DNA of 64,000 nucleotides from Casuarius casuarius (GCA_003342895.1 PTFA01000271.1:372409-436408); one strand, 5' to 3'. Positions 50,066 through 64,000 are shown, counted from the stretch's first letter. Program-made: numbers and translations. Notes: generated from the letters alone by a model not told the origin.

Positions 50066-53000
50066 ATCTTCTTGTGCAAATATTTTAAGAGAAATTAAAG
50101 AGGACTTCACCGGTCGTATCTTGTCCTATAGCAGTCATGTTAGCTGAGATGCTCACAAAAGCCATCCCTACATCCCCTGGAATAATAATGAGCAAACACT
50201 CTCAGGTAGAGAGGCCCTCCCTGGAGATTTGCCTCCTGCCTCATCTGGGTACTTCCACGGCTCTGCAGCTACGGTGTCTTTTCCCTGGGGTTTCATCAAA
50301 CCCAGAGAAGGTCATGATAAACTAACACCTCCAGGGGACTGCAATGACCAGATCACCAGCTTTTTTGCCCCAAACTTAAGAGGAACAGTCCTGGAACTGG
50401 GTTTCACAGCCTGTCCATGCATTCAAGCCAAATCAGCTCCATGCATGAACCTTGATGAGAGCTTTGTTGTGTAGGTGCTCTATACTCACACAGTAATAGC
50501 TCATATCCTAGAGAGAAAAGGCAAGGTGTGGGAGAAAAAAAGACAGATCACTGAGGCAATGTGGCATGACAAAGCTATCAACAGCTGCCCAGCTGGATAA
50601 GGTCAGCTGGGGACACAACCATGAATCCCTGACCAGCGATGTAAACACAGAGGCATCCTTTTCAACAGCACTTCTTGGGGCATCACGCCTTTTCCTTAGC
50701 CATCACAAATCCACATACAGAACAGGCATAACCTGTAAAATCACAGCCCAGTATTGCCTGGCCAGGTTACTTATTAGCACGAATGACTATGACAGAGAAC
50801 ATTGATCTTGACTCATTGTACAGGGTAGATGTCAAACAGCCTCTGTGTTTGCTGAAGAGCCCAATACATGCAGGAAAACCACCCTCTGGCATTAGCAGAT
50901 GCTTATAGGAGAAGACCCTGCAGAGGCCTCAGTGCTCTGCTCTGGATCTACTCTTTGCTCCCTGCTCCAAGCAATCTCAGAGAACCCAACAGAATGCTCT
51001 GTTTGGACATGGGCACACTTGAAAATGGTTATTTACAGCAATTTCACCCTGACTGACAAGAAAACAGGAGTAGAGAATCTTTTCTTTGTACATCCTGTGG
51101 CTTATAGCCCAAAAGCAGCTGGACTCTGGCCAGGCTATGAGAATGAAAGACAATATTTTGGGGCAGAGACAGCTGTGAGCCCAGCTTCTTCCTGCAATTA
51201 TTTGACTTTTTAAAATGCACTTAAATGGAGAGATTGTTAACTAATTGGATGTTTTTCAATTTGACTCTTTGCTTTGGCTCCCTCTATAATAGATGTACAG
51301 ACAGCATATTCCCAATACCCCCTTCAATCATTCCTCTCACCAGTCAATCTTTTTTTTCTTTTTTTGAAAAATCTTTCTTTGTTGTAAGTTTAAACCTTTT
51401 GCGTAAAATGGGAGGTGGAAGACATTTCTTCCTTTCTGTGCATGAGAAACAGTTTTAGTCTACATTTTAACTGTTTTTTTAGCTTTTGAAGTAGTAAACA
51501 AAATGTTAAAAGGTCAAAAATCAAAATGAAACATTTAGGTTGCTCTAATTCTTTTTTTCTTTTCCAAATCTGCCATCAGACATTTGAGATTTCAATTTCT
51601 GTTCCAAAGCACCAAGAAAATAATTTAAAAAAATTCAAAACTCTTTCAGAAATGAGAAAACCATTCTCACAAAACCATCTAGACAATTGCTGTGTCTGTC
51701 CCTGAGGGCTGACCTAACAGCCACCAAGAATGGCAAGAAAAGCTCATTCAAGGGTTGGCCTGGCAGGATTTGGGGTTGGAAGGGTGTTTAAATGGCTTCT
51801 TCTGGGACAGGCCCTTAGGACTGTCAGAGACTGCAAGGGTAGCCAAAGCAGCTTTTGATTTTTTTTATTTCTGCAGGAGGGTTACTTACCTGGCAGATCT
51901 CCACCAGACCCGCTGTTCTCCTGGTATTTTTCTGCTAGAGGAGAAACATTTGGTGGGTGAGAAGAACTTGAAAATGCAAAGGGAACATTTGACCAGGCAA
52001 CTCCCACTCTTCAAACCCCCCAAATATATGCATGCACGAGTGAGCTGGATCAGTAGAAGCTTAAATCCCAAATGTAGGTAGAGTCAACCAGCAACACCCT
52101 TATTTGTAACCTTCCTTCTTCCCAGTGCCTACCTCTGTCAATTTGGAGCCTCACAGCTGCTAAGCAAGTTGGTAAGAGCCTCAGGGACTGGGGGAGCCTT
52201 GCTCAGGGAAGTGACTGGGGTTCAGCCTGTAGGTTCTTAGCCACACACTTGTCTGAAGGAATCTGGCTTTTGGAGCTAAGCCAGCATCTTTTTGGAGGTG
52301 CCACAGATTTAGCCAAGCACATGTAGCTGAAGGTCCCCTGAGTATTTAAACTGCAAGTGGGTGGGGAGACTTTGTTCAGCCCTATCATTACAGCAGTGTT
52401 GAAAGACAACAGTTAAAAGGTCACCAAACATTCCTGGACCATCCAAACTGGCTTTCTTTAGCAGAGAACAGTCTCCTGATCTACCCCACTTGTGGAAACT
52501 GCCCTGTGCCCCCCATCTGTGAGCAACTAGCAGGATGGGAACTGTCCACCCCAGCTTGTCAGACAGCATTTCAAGAATTAACAATTAACAGTTGCGTTAG
52601 GCACTATAGTAATGAGAGAAGGGATGAGTACAACAGATTACAACACATTTGATTCCTTATTGTACCTCCCGGATCAGACCAGGCAATGTGACTTCATGAA
52701 AGTGCTACTCACGCTGACAGCTCCTGGAGAGTCCAACAGCTCCAGCACATAATTAGACAAGTCCATCTCCTCTGAATACTTTTCTCGTGATTTGAGTGGA
52801 AAGAGCGACTCTGGCTGCTCTTTGCTTCTGCTGCGACTTCACACCTACAGCATTTCCATGCATTTCCTGATGTGCACACACTCAGTGAACTGGAGAACTG
52901 AGCAGGATGAAATATCAATGGCCCTAAAGCCCATATTTAGCTGCAGTCATGAAAACACAATTCTGGCTTTGATGATACAGAATCCTGATGAATTCCATAT

Positions 53001-53999
53001 GTAAACACATGTTATACCAGCTAACCTCAGGTGAATCCATATTTTGGTGCACCAGCTATTTGCTCCAACATGAACATAAGTCTTTGGGAAAAAGAGGAGA
53101 TGCTCTGTTTACACAGCTCTGTGACAGACAAGTGAGCTGTATATTTAAATTGTAGGTGGAAACACCTACTGAACATTTGTGGGTTTTTTTTATAATTAGG
53201 ACTCACACTATGCTTCTTAAAAAAAAAAAAACGGCTTTACTCCAAACTCAGCTTCCTCTCCTCCCTCCACTGCAGGCTGTGTTGCTGCTTTGCTTTGCGA
53301 GCTCTGTAACACCGTATTTACTGATTCAGCTAACAGTTAAGGAAGGTCGAGGTGACCTTGCCGTGTGCAGGCTGTCTGAGTAGGGAGCCTACTGGGGACT
53401 CTGTGTGTCTGGCTAATACGGCCTCCCCGTGTGGTAAGCCTGCTACTTGCTGGAGTTAATATTCACACCCACTCTGTGCAGGGGTTGCAAATACCCAAGG
53501 AACAATTAACCTGCCACAAATGCTTGTTTCATCATTTTTAATCCAAGGTGTTGACAGGAAAACTAATTTTTTTTTCCTACTTGGCTTAGAATAAGAAACA
53601 GTGAAGTCTCCAGATTTTACTGATGAAATGCTTACTAAAAGTAATTCTCAAACAATGAGTTCCCCAAACAACCTCTCTTTGCCCTGTAGTCTTCATACAG
53701 CATGACATTTAAACTTCCTATGACTTGTACCTGGTTTTGTGAGAGAAAAGCCCTTTTAAAACACAGCGATGCCTAGTGACTGATGCAACTGCCTTGTGTT
53801 TAGAAAGAAACAGTTAAGAGAAACATATTAAATCTCACGACAGAGCCAGACCTGCTGTCTCAGTTCCTTTGAGTCAATCAGTGCATTGTTGCTGCTGTAA
53901 ATCAAAGGCAATCCTGCAGTACTACACTGTATTATAAACCACATACTGCCCTGCAAAGACAAATGCACCTGACTATTAACTATAACAGTTTATTCAAAG
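50066..53999. other. Intergenic region, no gene recognised
   Basis: This is mostly unremarkable sequence. The part at 51470-51690 is A/T-rich with motifs such as CAAAAATCAAAATGAAACATTT and may be a second diverged copy of the 49900-50065 type. An A12 run sits at 53220-53231. Open frames of up to 108 codons have no recognised similarity. Confidence 0.5.
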
Positions 54000-56900
54000 T
54001 TCATAATCTCCCAATGTTTTCTTTATAGTCTAAATAATCAAATACAATATTTTGACTGACATTTTATACAAGCTAAGTGCCAGAGGCATGCATATATATA
54101 GATATATACACACATGTAGTTACATCTCACATATATATTCATTTCACTGCACAGAATGATGGAATCATTGTTACATCTTATATAAGGCCACATGCTGTTT
54201 TCTGCAGATCATGATTCCAACTTCTGTTTAAAAACTGCAGGATATAAGCCCCAGATATTCATAATACATTCCCAGCCTTTTGAGGAGCTGCAAGGAAGCA
54301 ACTTATATTCGAGTTAAAACTGTTCCTCAAGAAACATGCACATTCTGAATAGCGTGATTTTTCAGGCCACTGTAACTGAAAGACTGTGAAACAAAGGAAA
54401 TAAACGTGCACAAGACAAGACTGATGAGCACTCTGAGAACACTTCTATTGCTAATTACCAGAAAGGAACAAAATATTAGTGTACTTTATCTTCACTATAT
54501 CCTTCCATGTCCTATCAAAAATGAAACAGGGTTTACGACTGCTAAAACCTTCTGCAAACTAGCAACTTACTATGAATTTCTCCATGGGAGTTCTTTCTCT
54601 TTAACTTGTAAGTGGGACACGCAGCAGCAGCAGCAGCAGCATGACTTTGTTGAAAAGCCAGAGCACAGCTGAGACACCTTTACTGCTTTAGGTACCCATA
54701 TGTTTTCAAAAAATAGATCTGACCCAGGTGCCTTTCTCACCCTTCTGCAGTGTGGGCATGAGTGCATTACTCGAAGCCCTGATATCTACTCAGGGACCAC
54801 AGAAACGCCTTGAAACACCCGGCGGTGAACACAGCATTCCTTACCCACAGCGAGAGAGGGATAAACTGCTTCATTCTCGATGTAAGAGCATAATCCACAC
54901 ACTACATGAACTGGCAACTTTATCATCTACTGGATCCTTTATGTATTGAAAGACAGATATAAGCATCGCTATAGAAATGCTGTGATCAAGAGCTGGCTCT
55001 CAGGGCACGCTTCCACTGAAGTCTGGGGAAAGCGGTGGAGTTCAGCTGTACGAGCCAAAGACTTAGGGCACAAAAGAACAAAGCGTGGGCATTTGCCAAC
55101 TCTGCCTTCAATCAGGGCCTCAGTTACTGCACAGATCCGTTACACCTGTCACGGGAAGCACCTTGAATGCCGAAAACAGTGGGAACTGAGCTAACAATAA
55201 ATCTCTGTTACTGTGGCTGTCTAAGGCAATTGGCAGGTTTGTAAGTATAACGCTTACATACATGGTGTCTGTGCGACTGCATTATGTATGTGCATCAGCA
55301 ATGGATTTCACATTAGAGGTTTATATAGATACATGCACATTACACAAAAATGCAAACCCAAAAGATGTATTTTTCAATGTAGCCCACTGCCATTCCACAT
55401 GACCTAGATAATTCAAGGGCAGGAAAACTACATAACATAGTATCTTTGCTGATAACAAAGCAATAATCCCCTTTCTGTGAGGAAATGACAGGTTTGAAAT
55501 TGCCTTGTGTTCCCAGGCTTTAAACTTGGCAGCATGTCGGTTCTTGTAAATGTTTCACTCCAGAAGAGTCTGGCTATCCATTATTAGCAGCTAATTCACT
55601 GTCAAGCACGTGGGCAACAACATTTGGACACAGGCAATGAGGCACCAGCTGTTAGCCTGCTGCAACTCCCCACACATTAAAGATTGGTGCATTTCCTGAC
55701 ATGGGGATTTATTTTATGTATCGTGGGCCACAGTTCTGGTGAGAACAGTAATTCAAAAAAAGTCTGTGGCTTGCAGAGAATCTCTTTACCTGTCCAAGCC
55801 ATGGGCAGTGGGAAGAGAGTTTATTTCACAGTAAAAAACATGGTGAGAGGAGTAACGTGAGTGTTGAAAATTCATGTCAGGCTGAAAAACGCTACTGCAC
55901 TTGTTAAAAGTAGATGTGTCTGCCACCTAAGCATTCTTCCCTTGCAGCTAACCTGAAGGGAGCATTTTGGTTGATGTTAATTTCTGATAACCATATATTT
56001 CAGTTTATAATGCTGCCTTTTTTTTAAAACCAAGTAATTGTCAGTAATGAAAAATTACAAATAACTTCATAAATATCAGCATGCTCTTAAACAGGGAATG
56101 ACTAAATTCACTATGGCTTATCTGTCACAAAAATCTTCTATTTATAACAGCATCTCCTTTAACTAATTAGCAGGATTAGCCTTACTGGGCTGTTTGTCAG
56201 TAGGATCCAAAGACCCTCATCTCCTGCTCTAGCCCTAGATACTTCACATCGTATTCTGATTAGCTCCTGAGGGCTCTCTCCTACTCGTGTCCTGAATAAG
56301 TCAAGACTCTCTCATACCTCGACCACATCTTTTTGTCATGGCTAATGTATTATTCTGCCATGAAGTCACATCTGGATATGTACATGCAGCGTTACGACAC
56401 ACAGCACCAAAATTCTGACTAAACTTACAACCATCACAGCAAGTCCTCAGTCATATTGGCTATATTATCTCCGATTCCTTTGCTCAATCAATTGCTGTTA
56501 AGCAGACGTAATACCATTTTTTTTTGCTTATGTCTGAGCGACAGAGAGAAAAGAAAAGTCTTCCCAGAGGAGAGGGGAAAAGCCAAACTATTCTGAACCT
56601 TTGCCAAGAGTAGGAGGAATGCTTAGAAAAGAGGTGTTGATACTAGATTCAAGTAAAGGAAGGAAGCGAGGAGGAACAAGCCCTAAAATATTTTCCTTTT
56701 TTTGAATTGTTTGTCCCCTATGAAATAATAGGCTGAGGAACCCAGACCAGACTGTAAAGACAAAAACTGTGGAGCAAGTGAGATCTGCCTGGGGAGATAC
56801 CAGAAACCATGTGGAGTTGGCAGTGGTGCGGTAAAGGAGAGGTGGAAATCCCCTCGAGGATGTGACACTTACAGAACTACAAAAATGCACATCTAACAGA

Positions 56901-59029
56901 ATTCAGACAGCTCCTTAAAAATCCACTGGGAAATCCAGCAAAGATACAAACTATGCTGGTGGTAGCACAAAGGCAGGACCTCGGAGAACAGGGCTGCTAG
57001 CATTTGCATTGCCAGGAAGCATGTGGAAAGCACTGCACTGTGCTCAGACTATTTACATGGTGATTTTCCTAGCTTCAGGAAGTGTTCATGCTGTCCCTCT
57101 GAGAAGCCCATTTTATATTTATAAGGCTTTATGAACTTGCAAAATCTTTCAGAAATTCTGATCTGTGCATAATTTCCAGTGCTTCTTGTCAAGTGCCTTT
57201 CCTCTCCATAAAAATGTGTTATTAACTTTCAAAATCTTACTGCATGACTGTTAAATTCAGGGGAGGCTTCAGAGCAGTGAGTCTAGATGTTGGAAACTGG
57301 TCCATTGGAATTAAGGTAGAAAATGTTCTGGGAAAGGAGAGAGGGCAGGAGGATTATAATCATTTTGCATGGAAAGAAAAGAAAGTTGGAACTGTTTAAC
57401 AAAGCAATCACACATCCGTGTGATTCTTTACTCAGCAGTAAGGTACAGTGAAGCCAAAGATTGGAAAGGGAGAAGAGACCAACATTTGGCCTCTTCAGAA
57501 TCGTTCTCCAGATTGCAAACCCAGCTATTGTGAAACCCGCTAGTGCACATTCTCTGGGCATGTTGCTTAGTGACCAATATTTAATTTTCATCCAAACAAA
57601 TGCACAAAAGCCTCTGGATTTCCCCCAATATGTTACTAGGTTCCAAGTGAACACATTTGCCACACATCACAAAATGCAGCCCAGAATCCCATTTCCCAGC
57701 CATCCCAGGTTTCAGAGATTTGCAGAACAGAGAATTTGTTTTCACTGTAATACAGACCAGAGGATACCTGCTGGCATATCTTATACCAGGCAAATAATTC
57801 TGGTTAGTACCAGCTTATCATAAGGAAGGTCATCCAGTTTCAAGAAAGAGACCATAAACAAGGGAGAATCCACTTTGTTTCTTGTCAGCCTGTTCCAGTA
57901 TTAACAGTATTAATTCCCTTCTTGCCAAACATTTGAACCTTACCTTTACACTCAGCTTTGCTAGCTCTGGAAATTGTAGAAGTGTCTGGGTGAGATTCTC
58001 TAACCCTTGTGATAGGAAGGAGTTGAGACTAGCTGATTATAACAGCATTTCTACCTTTAACATCTCTGTGTCTCTGAAAAATACTACAAATACTACTGAC
58101 AGGTTTTCAGCAAGTTTGTCCACCTACAGAGCTGGCGTCATCTCACTTGCTGAAGGAAACTACAAAGGGGACATTTCCTTTGGCTCAAGAGACACTTCTG
58201 AGTAGTGGCAACGTCTGTCCTTCCTCCGGCATTTCAGCCAGCAGGGAGTAGCTTGGGAATCCACGGGCTGTTGTACTGAAGCAGTGGCCAGAAACAATTA
58301 GAAAGCTCTGCCGGGTGTTTCTTCAGCCTGTCTCCCTCAGACGGTCTGGCTATCGCAAGCAGTAAGAGGCAGAACAGTCTCTCTGAGACGCACTACTAGA
58401 AAGCATCCTGCCCCTCAGTGACCCAAAGTTACGGATTCACATCACTGGGTGTGAACAGGATGATGTGCCAGATCTAATGGTACAGAGGGGATGGGAGCAC
58501 TAATAAAGTCCAGATCAGTCAAATAAACTGCTCTCCAGCCATTTCAGCTGCTGCCTGTAACACACAACCTGCTAAATCAGACAGCCTCTCTGCTCCTGGC
58601 GCCTCCCCTTTTCATATATACTGATTCTGTGCAATGCCTTCCCCATGTCAGAGCAGCTCCTAACCACAGCAGCTCCAATGCCAACACATCTGGTTGCAAC
58701 ACTCAGTCTCTTCAAAGATGCTACAACAAGGGCTTATACCTGCCTGGCAGTCCACGAAAGGAGAGTCACGGTGCTGCCTGTGAATGCGTTGCAAAGGAAG
58801 GAGCAAGCACACTGTGCAAACCCCATCCTGGGGCGTGTGGCCAACGGGAAAGGCCCAGGTAGCCTGTTCAGAGGGCTGCGAGGGCGACCTTGCTGCAGAA
58901 TGAGCGATTGCCCCATCGCCTCCTCACTGTGGTGTTTGTCACTTGTAGCATTTTTTGCCCCTCACATTAAAAACCACAATACTGGGGCTTCTCACCCCTC
59001 GTAACATTGTATATGGAACTGGGGACAAA
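54000..59029. other. Intergenic region, no gene recognised
   Basis: The AT-rich first half has TA-rich simple sequence near 54090-54140. A CAG repeat is listed separately. Frames of 100-126 codons near 57283-57823 and 58629-59004 overlap on both strands and carry no recognisable domain. No intact element was seen. Confidence 0.5.
54622..54640. repeat. (CAG)6 trinucleotide repeat
   Basis: Six CAG units are followed by CATGAC. They fall in a short open frame reading polyglutamine, but that frame has no splice, promoter or homology support. It is treated as a simple repeat. Confidence 0.85.
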
Positions 59030-59098
59030 CCCTGGCCATGACGTGGCCATGCCACCAACCCTGGCCCTGACATAGCCGTGCCACCAACCCTGGCCCTG
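59030..59098. repeat. Minisatellite, 29-bp period, about 2.4 copies
   Basis: Units begin CCCTGGCC and end GCCACCAA at 59030-59058 and 59059-59087, with a partial third unit to 59098. The two full units differ at a few positions. It sits in a locally GC-rich patch that continues to about 59160. Confidence 0.8.
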
Positions 59099-60140
59099 TG
59101 GCCCCAGGAGCTCTGCCAGGCCACCTGGAGCCAGGCAGCCTGCTCAGCCATCCCGGCATGGGGCACTCGCTCACCAAAAAGGTGAAAAGTGAGGAGGTCT
59201 GATTTTGACTCTTCCTACCTGCAGCAGGGAAGTACAAGCACTGTAAAACTAATCAGTTTCTTAAATCAGTTGGTGAAATTCTCCTCTGTAGGAGTCACAG
59301 CCAGTCAGATAAACATGGAATAGGAATTGGAAAAAGATGGATGTGGCAGGTCTGATTAATCCAGGTACTTTTCTTGAATAACGATAATTGGGGTTTAGCA
59401 TGGCTATACGTATAAAATCAAATTTAATCATTAAATGGACTGCCTCCAAACTTACTACCAGCCCACCCTCACATTTATCTAGGGATACTGCTATAATTTC
59501 ATTGAAATTGGAATTTTCGCCCTGAAAATTTCTTCTTTTACCTTTGATGCCATTTTAATTTTTTTCCTTGCAGAATGCAGATTTGAAGTTTCACTCTAAA
59601 AAGCAGAGCTGCATGCTCATGAGCCTGGTCCTGTCAAGGGGCAGAAGAGAGCAATGAACTTCACCTCACCTGTGGCTGTAAGATTCTCCTAATCCACAAT
59701 TTACAAGCAGAAAACAGCAGAGCAATGAACCAGCTCTCAGCTGAGGCTTCAAACAGGAGAATTCACCTTTATATTCAAACTGCAGGAGTCAACCACACCA
59801 GCTCAAGCAGCATCCCTGTGAACTGATAATTGTAGAGGGATGTCATTGACATCCATGGCTTGCTCACTAACAGCAGGTGCAATATAACTAGTTAGTACTG
59901 CAGCACATAGGTGCTACTGTAATTGCTGTAAGTATTTGGCTTAACTATCCCAAGAATGAGCTTGGCTGAGCAGCTTCCTTCCCCTTGGACAGTCAGAGGA
60001 CCTGAAGAGCACACCTGAAATGCATACTCCTCTTGTAATGATGTGGAAATAGAGATTCTCTGAGCAGTTCTGAGGCAACTTCTACCAGTTAAAGAAAATA
60101 AACGTGGTTAATATTACCTTATTATTTGTTTACCTGATGT

Positions 60141-60176
60141 GTGAGCTTGTGAAGGTTTTGTGAGCTTGTGAGGGTT
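60141..60176. repeat. Two-copy 19-bp tandem repeat
   Basis: GTGAGCTTGTGAAGGTT at 60141 is repeated with one change at 60160 (GTGAGCTTGTGAGGGTT). It is a small local duplication. Confidence 0.75.
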
Positions 60177-63100
60177 AATATGCCGACCAGTCCAGCACAG
60201 CCTGCTGTCCCGCCAACCCAGTGCAGCCAAACTGTCCTCCCAGAGGACAAATCCAGCAAGCCAGAGCTTGAGTCCCTTTGGCCCACAGCACACATTGCTC
60301 TGAGCAGGCATGTTCCCTGCTTTCAGATCAGGAGAAAGAAGTGAGCAGCTAAAACAATCATATAAGAGGTCTTGAAAAACATCCACACCCATATATTCAT
60401 AATCTATAATTCTGGATAAAATTATGGATTAAAATATTAGGTTAATGTACTATATACACATTCCTCTTTACGTAAATGTCATGCAATGCCTATTACAGTA
60501 TTTCCATCTCTTGCTGCCCACACAGAAGTACATTAAGGTTTGACTCCTGCATATTTTACTCAATCTATTTCACAGCAACATTTTTACAGTTTTGTCAGGA
60601 GGTTTGTCTGACAGCAGGCTGCTGCAGCATGACCCTGAGTCCTGGGATCTGTTAGCAATCTGGAAGGAAGCCAATCGTACCACTTTCTGTCTAGGCATTT
60701 CCTCTGAGCTTGCCTCTCTGTTCTGTTTGGGTGCTTTGTAATTTATTTGTAATTTATTACTTTATGAGGAGGTTTGCAAGTATTTTTATTTAACAACATG
60801 GGCAAAAGCCACCTCTGGGGTAATAGCTTGGGAATCTCCTTGGATTTATACTGGGGAGAAATTTGTGCTGTTTTTTTGGATGATTAAGCTCTTAATTTAC
60901 AGGCAATTCTAGTTCATAAATATTAAGTGACCATCCAAATAACAACTTGTCGATGATGATTTGATTCTTAAATTAAATAAGCCACTGACTCTCATACCAA
61001 TAAATCTCATCCAGTGTCTTAAAAAAAACAAAAAACCCTTATCTCACAAAAAAGTGTCCCCCAATGATTTATCTGGGTCTCTTTCACCAGCTCCTGATGC
61101 TCTGTTGCTCTATTCTGCAGGAGCTATTGAACTTGGCTCCATTCAGGCTGACAGTTGAGTAAGTGGTTCGTTCTCTAACTCAAAATGCAGTTGGCCTCCT
61201 TTACCCCCGGGAAACATGGCTGGTATCATCAATAATGATGTTTTAGACCCTCCACAAGACTTTTCTAATTCTTGCCAGCCCAAGGAAATGCTTATACATG
61301 CACATGTATACACTCATGCATACACAACCGCTCTTCTCAGGCTGACTGAAGCACTAAATGGGGCCAGTGGCTAAGTGGCAGAGAGGGAGCTGGATGCAGT
61401 GGGAAAAATCAATAACAAAGGTGACGAGGGCTGTTTGCCTAGTAATTTCCATCAGAAAACAGGACAAGTGCCTGCACAGTCCTGCCAAGTGAGAACCAGA
61501 CTTCTGGCTTGTAAACTGGGAACCTGCATTACGTGGGAATTAATGGAGTTTGGTCACTGTGCATTGCTACAAATGTGGTGTTACTAAGGGAGCAGATGAC
61601 AAGCTGTGTATATGTTGTCTGTGGCCGCTGAATTTCAGTGTAGCCCAGCTAGTTAACCTTGGCCTCCTTTATCCTATGACAAGGCCTGGAGCAGTGTTTC
61701 AGGCTCCTGTCCTCATCTGTAGACTCTGCTGCTATAACTGAGAGGCACAAATACTAACAAGCAAAGAGTTTGGCTCCAAAAGGATGGAGAATTTCTGCAG
61801 ATATGGAAAGCATCCACTGCCTCAGCAGATAAGATACATATGATGAGGATCATCAGTCCTGGTAGTGGAGGGCATACATGATTATCAACGAGGATCCAAA
61901 TTGGATCTTTTTTCTCCTCTTTCTGATTGCCTTTTCAAGTAGGCTCTTCTTGACTCTGTGGGGTGAGCAAGGCCACAGGGGAAGAAAGGAGGCCATGACC
62001 TGCCATCTCCTGAACATTTGCCAGTGATGCCCAACTTCTGATATTTGCTGACCTCTAACCATTCCCCAGTGGAGGCGTGGAATATGATGGGAAACACAAG
62101 ACTGCCAGCAGGTTTGCTGCCCTTAGTCCCCTTTGTGCATCCCATAGGACTAATCTCTCGAGGGATCCATAGGACCTGTGGACTGAAGATTAATAACCAG
62201 CACCCTAGAGCCACACATGCTCTCACTGCTTTTGCAGAACCTTTTTTCAGCTGCTCTGATTTTTACACTATCTTTTAGTTTTGTGCAATTTCAGCCTTCA
62301 TATTTGTCTTATTTCTAGCTGAAATTCATGACTTCAAAGGGATGCTTCCTCACCCTCTTATCCCCTTTCACTGGGGTAAGTTGCTGCTCTAAAATGTCCA
62401 TTATCATTGGCCAAGCAGTCAAAAGCTTTTTCAAAAGTTTCTCTCCCCTCATCTGTGTTAGCAGTTAGACAGATTTAGAGAAAAAATGTGGACAAAAAAG
62501 TTACTTCTACAGCTGTTGAAGAGATATGTTTATTATTTTAACAAATTCAATTTTAAATCTCACCATAGATGAAATCAAAATAATCTGATGTGAACCTTTT
62601 ACCTCCAGCTAGTGAAGAGCCTGAAAACTACTGTTGTTCAGTTACACCACTTTTTGGGGCAGCCCCCCCCAGTAGCTGTGGGTCCTATTTTTTTTTTCCT
62701 GACATTTCAGCTTTACACTTGTGCACCTGCCTGACCCACAGCAGCTGGCATGGGAAGATGGAGCCCATCCTCCCTGGCAAGGAAGATATAACCTTTTTCA
62801 TTTTGAAAATCTGCCTATAAAAAGTGTGTGCATAGAGCTGCAGGATACACATGTGATGCACAGCAGACAAATGCCCTGGTTATTCAGGTCTGGTCAAAGA
62901 GCCAGGAAGACCAAAACAGACTATGAAGTGACCCCAGGCACAGTGAAAATGGGAAGAGTAACAAGGAGATTCACACAGAGCTAGACCTTGCTTAAATATT
63001 TCCAAAACTCAAAGAGAACAAAACAGCTCTGAGACATAGCATCTACCGCACACCCTAGGGCTGGATGGTACTCTCAAATGTTTGCATATACAGCAAGCTA

Positions 63101-63371
63101 ATTAAAATGAACTCTTCAACACACCAAATTTTTTTCAAAATGCAACATGAGACCAGATCTGTACCAGGTACAGTACGATGGTCACCATGCACTGGTGTGT
63201 TAACACACACCGATGTAGTACCTACCTCCAGACGCAATCCTGCTGCTGCTTTGACACAGGCAGAACTTGGTGCAAGCTAGCATTTCTATTCTTAATCAGA
63301 AATAATATCTCTGCTAGGAACAGTCCCCCGTGCACCTGACCAGAATATAAAAATCCAACCTAGATAGGACC

Positions 63372-63405
63372 AAAAAAAAAAAAAAAAAGAAAAAAGAAAA
63401 AAAGA
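63372..63405. repeat. Poly-A / purine-only tract
   Basis: Seventeen A residues are followed by G-interrupted A runs, giving 34 uninterrupted purines. No retroposed sequence was recognised upstream, so this is listed as a simple repeat. Confidence 0.85.
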
Positions 63406-64000
63406 GCTAGGTGTTGTTCCTCAGGCTCACTGGAGACTAACTGTTTGAATCAAGTACAGACTGAACACTTTTTTCCCAGCACTTACGATTTTCACAGAAC
63501 CATTTTCTTGTTTTATTACAAATTGTCCTATATAAAATTGTGAAGGCTCAAACCATGGAATCTACATTTCCCCTTAGGCAAACTGCATTGTAATTCAAGG
63601 GCTGGAAAGAAGAGAGCTGGCAGTATTAGATGGCTTGTATCATTTACTGATGTGCCTGCTTGAGGCCGGCAAAGTGTTTCGAGCTTGCCATGTTGAAAGA
63701 GATTAACCTGCACTGACAGCACCCTACCTGGGTAGAAATGCCAGAGAAGCGTGCTGCCTAGAGTGCTAATGGTATCCCTTATTGTCCACACCCAGGGAGG
63801 ACTTCTTTATAAGGTCCTTCAGGGTACGGCTAACATATGCAAGAGCAGAGGCTGCAACCAGCGCCCTGGGAAGGCAGTGGATGTCAGGGGCAGGCGGGCC
63901 AGTGCGCGTGATGCATGGACGTGAGGGGCACACGGGACATGCAGGGCAGTCACCAGTCTCTGCCTTAGCCTGCCAGAAGCAAGCCAGACGGACTCCCCTC

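Larger units (their letters stand above)
59099..64000. other. Intergenic region to window end, no gene recognised
   Basis: No exon or structural RNA was recognised. Small items are a two-copy 19-bp tandem at 60141-60176, an eight-C run near 62665, an AT-rich interval around 60700-60970, and a 34-base poly-A/purine run at 63372-63405. The last 150 bases are GC-richer. Open frames are short and unsupported. Confidence 0.5.

Noticed and set aside
54406..54672. Open frame with polyglutamine from the CAG repeat
   Set aside because: Only a simple repeat; no supporting splice sites or homology.

Overview
This window is vertebrate nuclear DNA, most likely from a bird. It has long introns, vertebrate GT-AG splice junctions and microsatellites. 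Recognisable interspersed repeats are scarce, and no fresh LINE, LTR or Alu-like element was seen. The bird assignment is inferred from sparse repeats and compactness; a turtle or crocodilian cannot be excluded from sequence alone.

The only protein-coding gene I can support is the 3' end of FGF12 (fibroblast growth factor 12, also FHF1) on the + strand. Its two last coding exons lie at 19705-19903 and 28905-29023, separated by a 9.0 kb intron. Together they encode the C-terminal 105 residues, ending at TAG 29021-29023. The first 19.7 kb is the intron before the penultimate exon. The 3' untranslated region starts at 29024. It has an A-rich stretch, an AAT microsatellite and several AATAAA signals between 29239 and 29601, plus a possible distal one at 31494.

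Region by region: 1-19704 is intron, with a CpG-island-like block at 13681-14160 followed by two strong inverted repeats (14317-14340, 14504-14546), another at 2245-2275, and one degenerate MIR-like SINE. 19904-28904 is intron, with a second MIR-like SINE and a near-perfect 30-bp purine/pyrimidine palindrome. From 29024 to about 31.5 kb is 3' UTR or immediate downstream sequence, with a compound GTGA/GCGA/GT microsatellite, a 27-G run and a 110-bp assembly gap. 32-64 kb looks intergenic: no exon, RNA gene or intact mobile element was recognised. It does hold a two-copy dispersed repeat of about 105 bp (37247 and 41434), an exact 20-bp repeat pair (44398 and 44750), a third MIR-like SINE, short minisatellites and a small interstitial telomere-like motif.

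I found no new gene system. The open items most worth checking are the intronic CpG island with its adjacent hairpins, the two-copy 105-bp repeat, and the true 3' end of FGF12.
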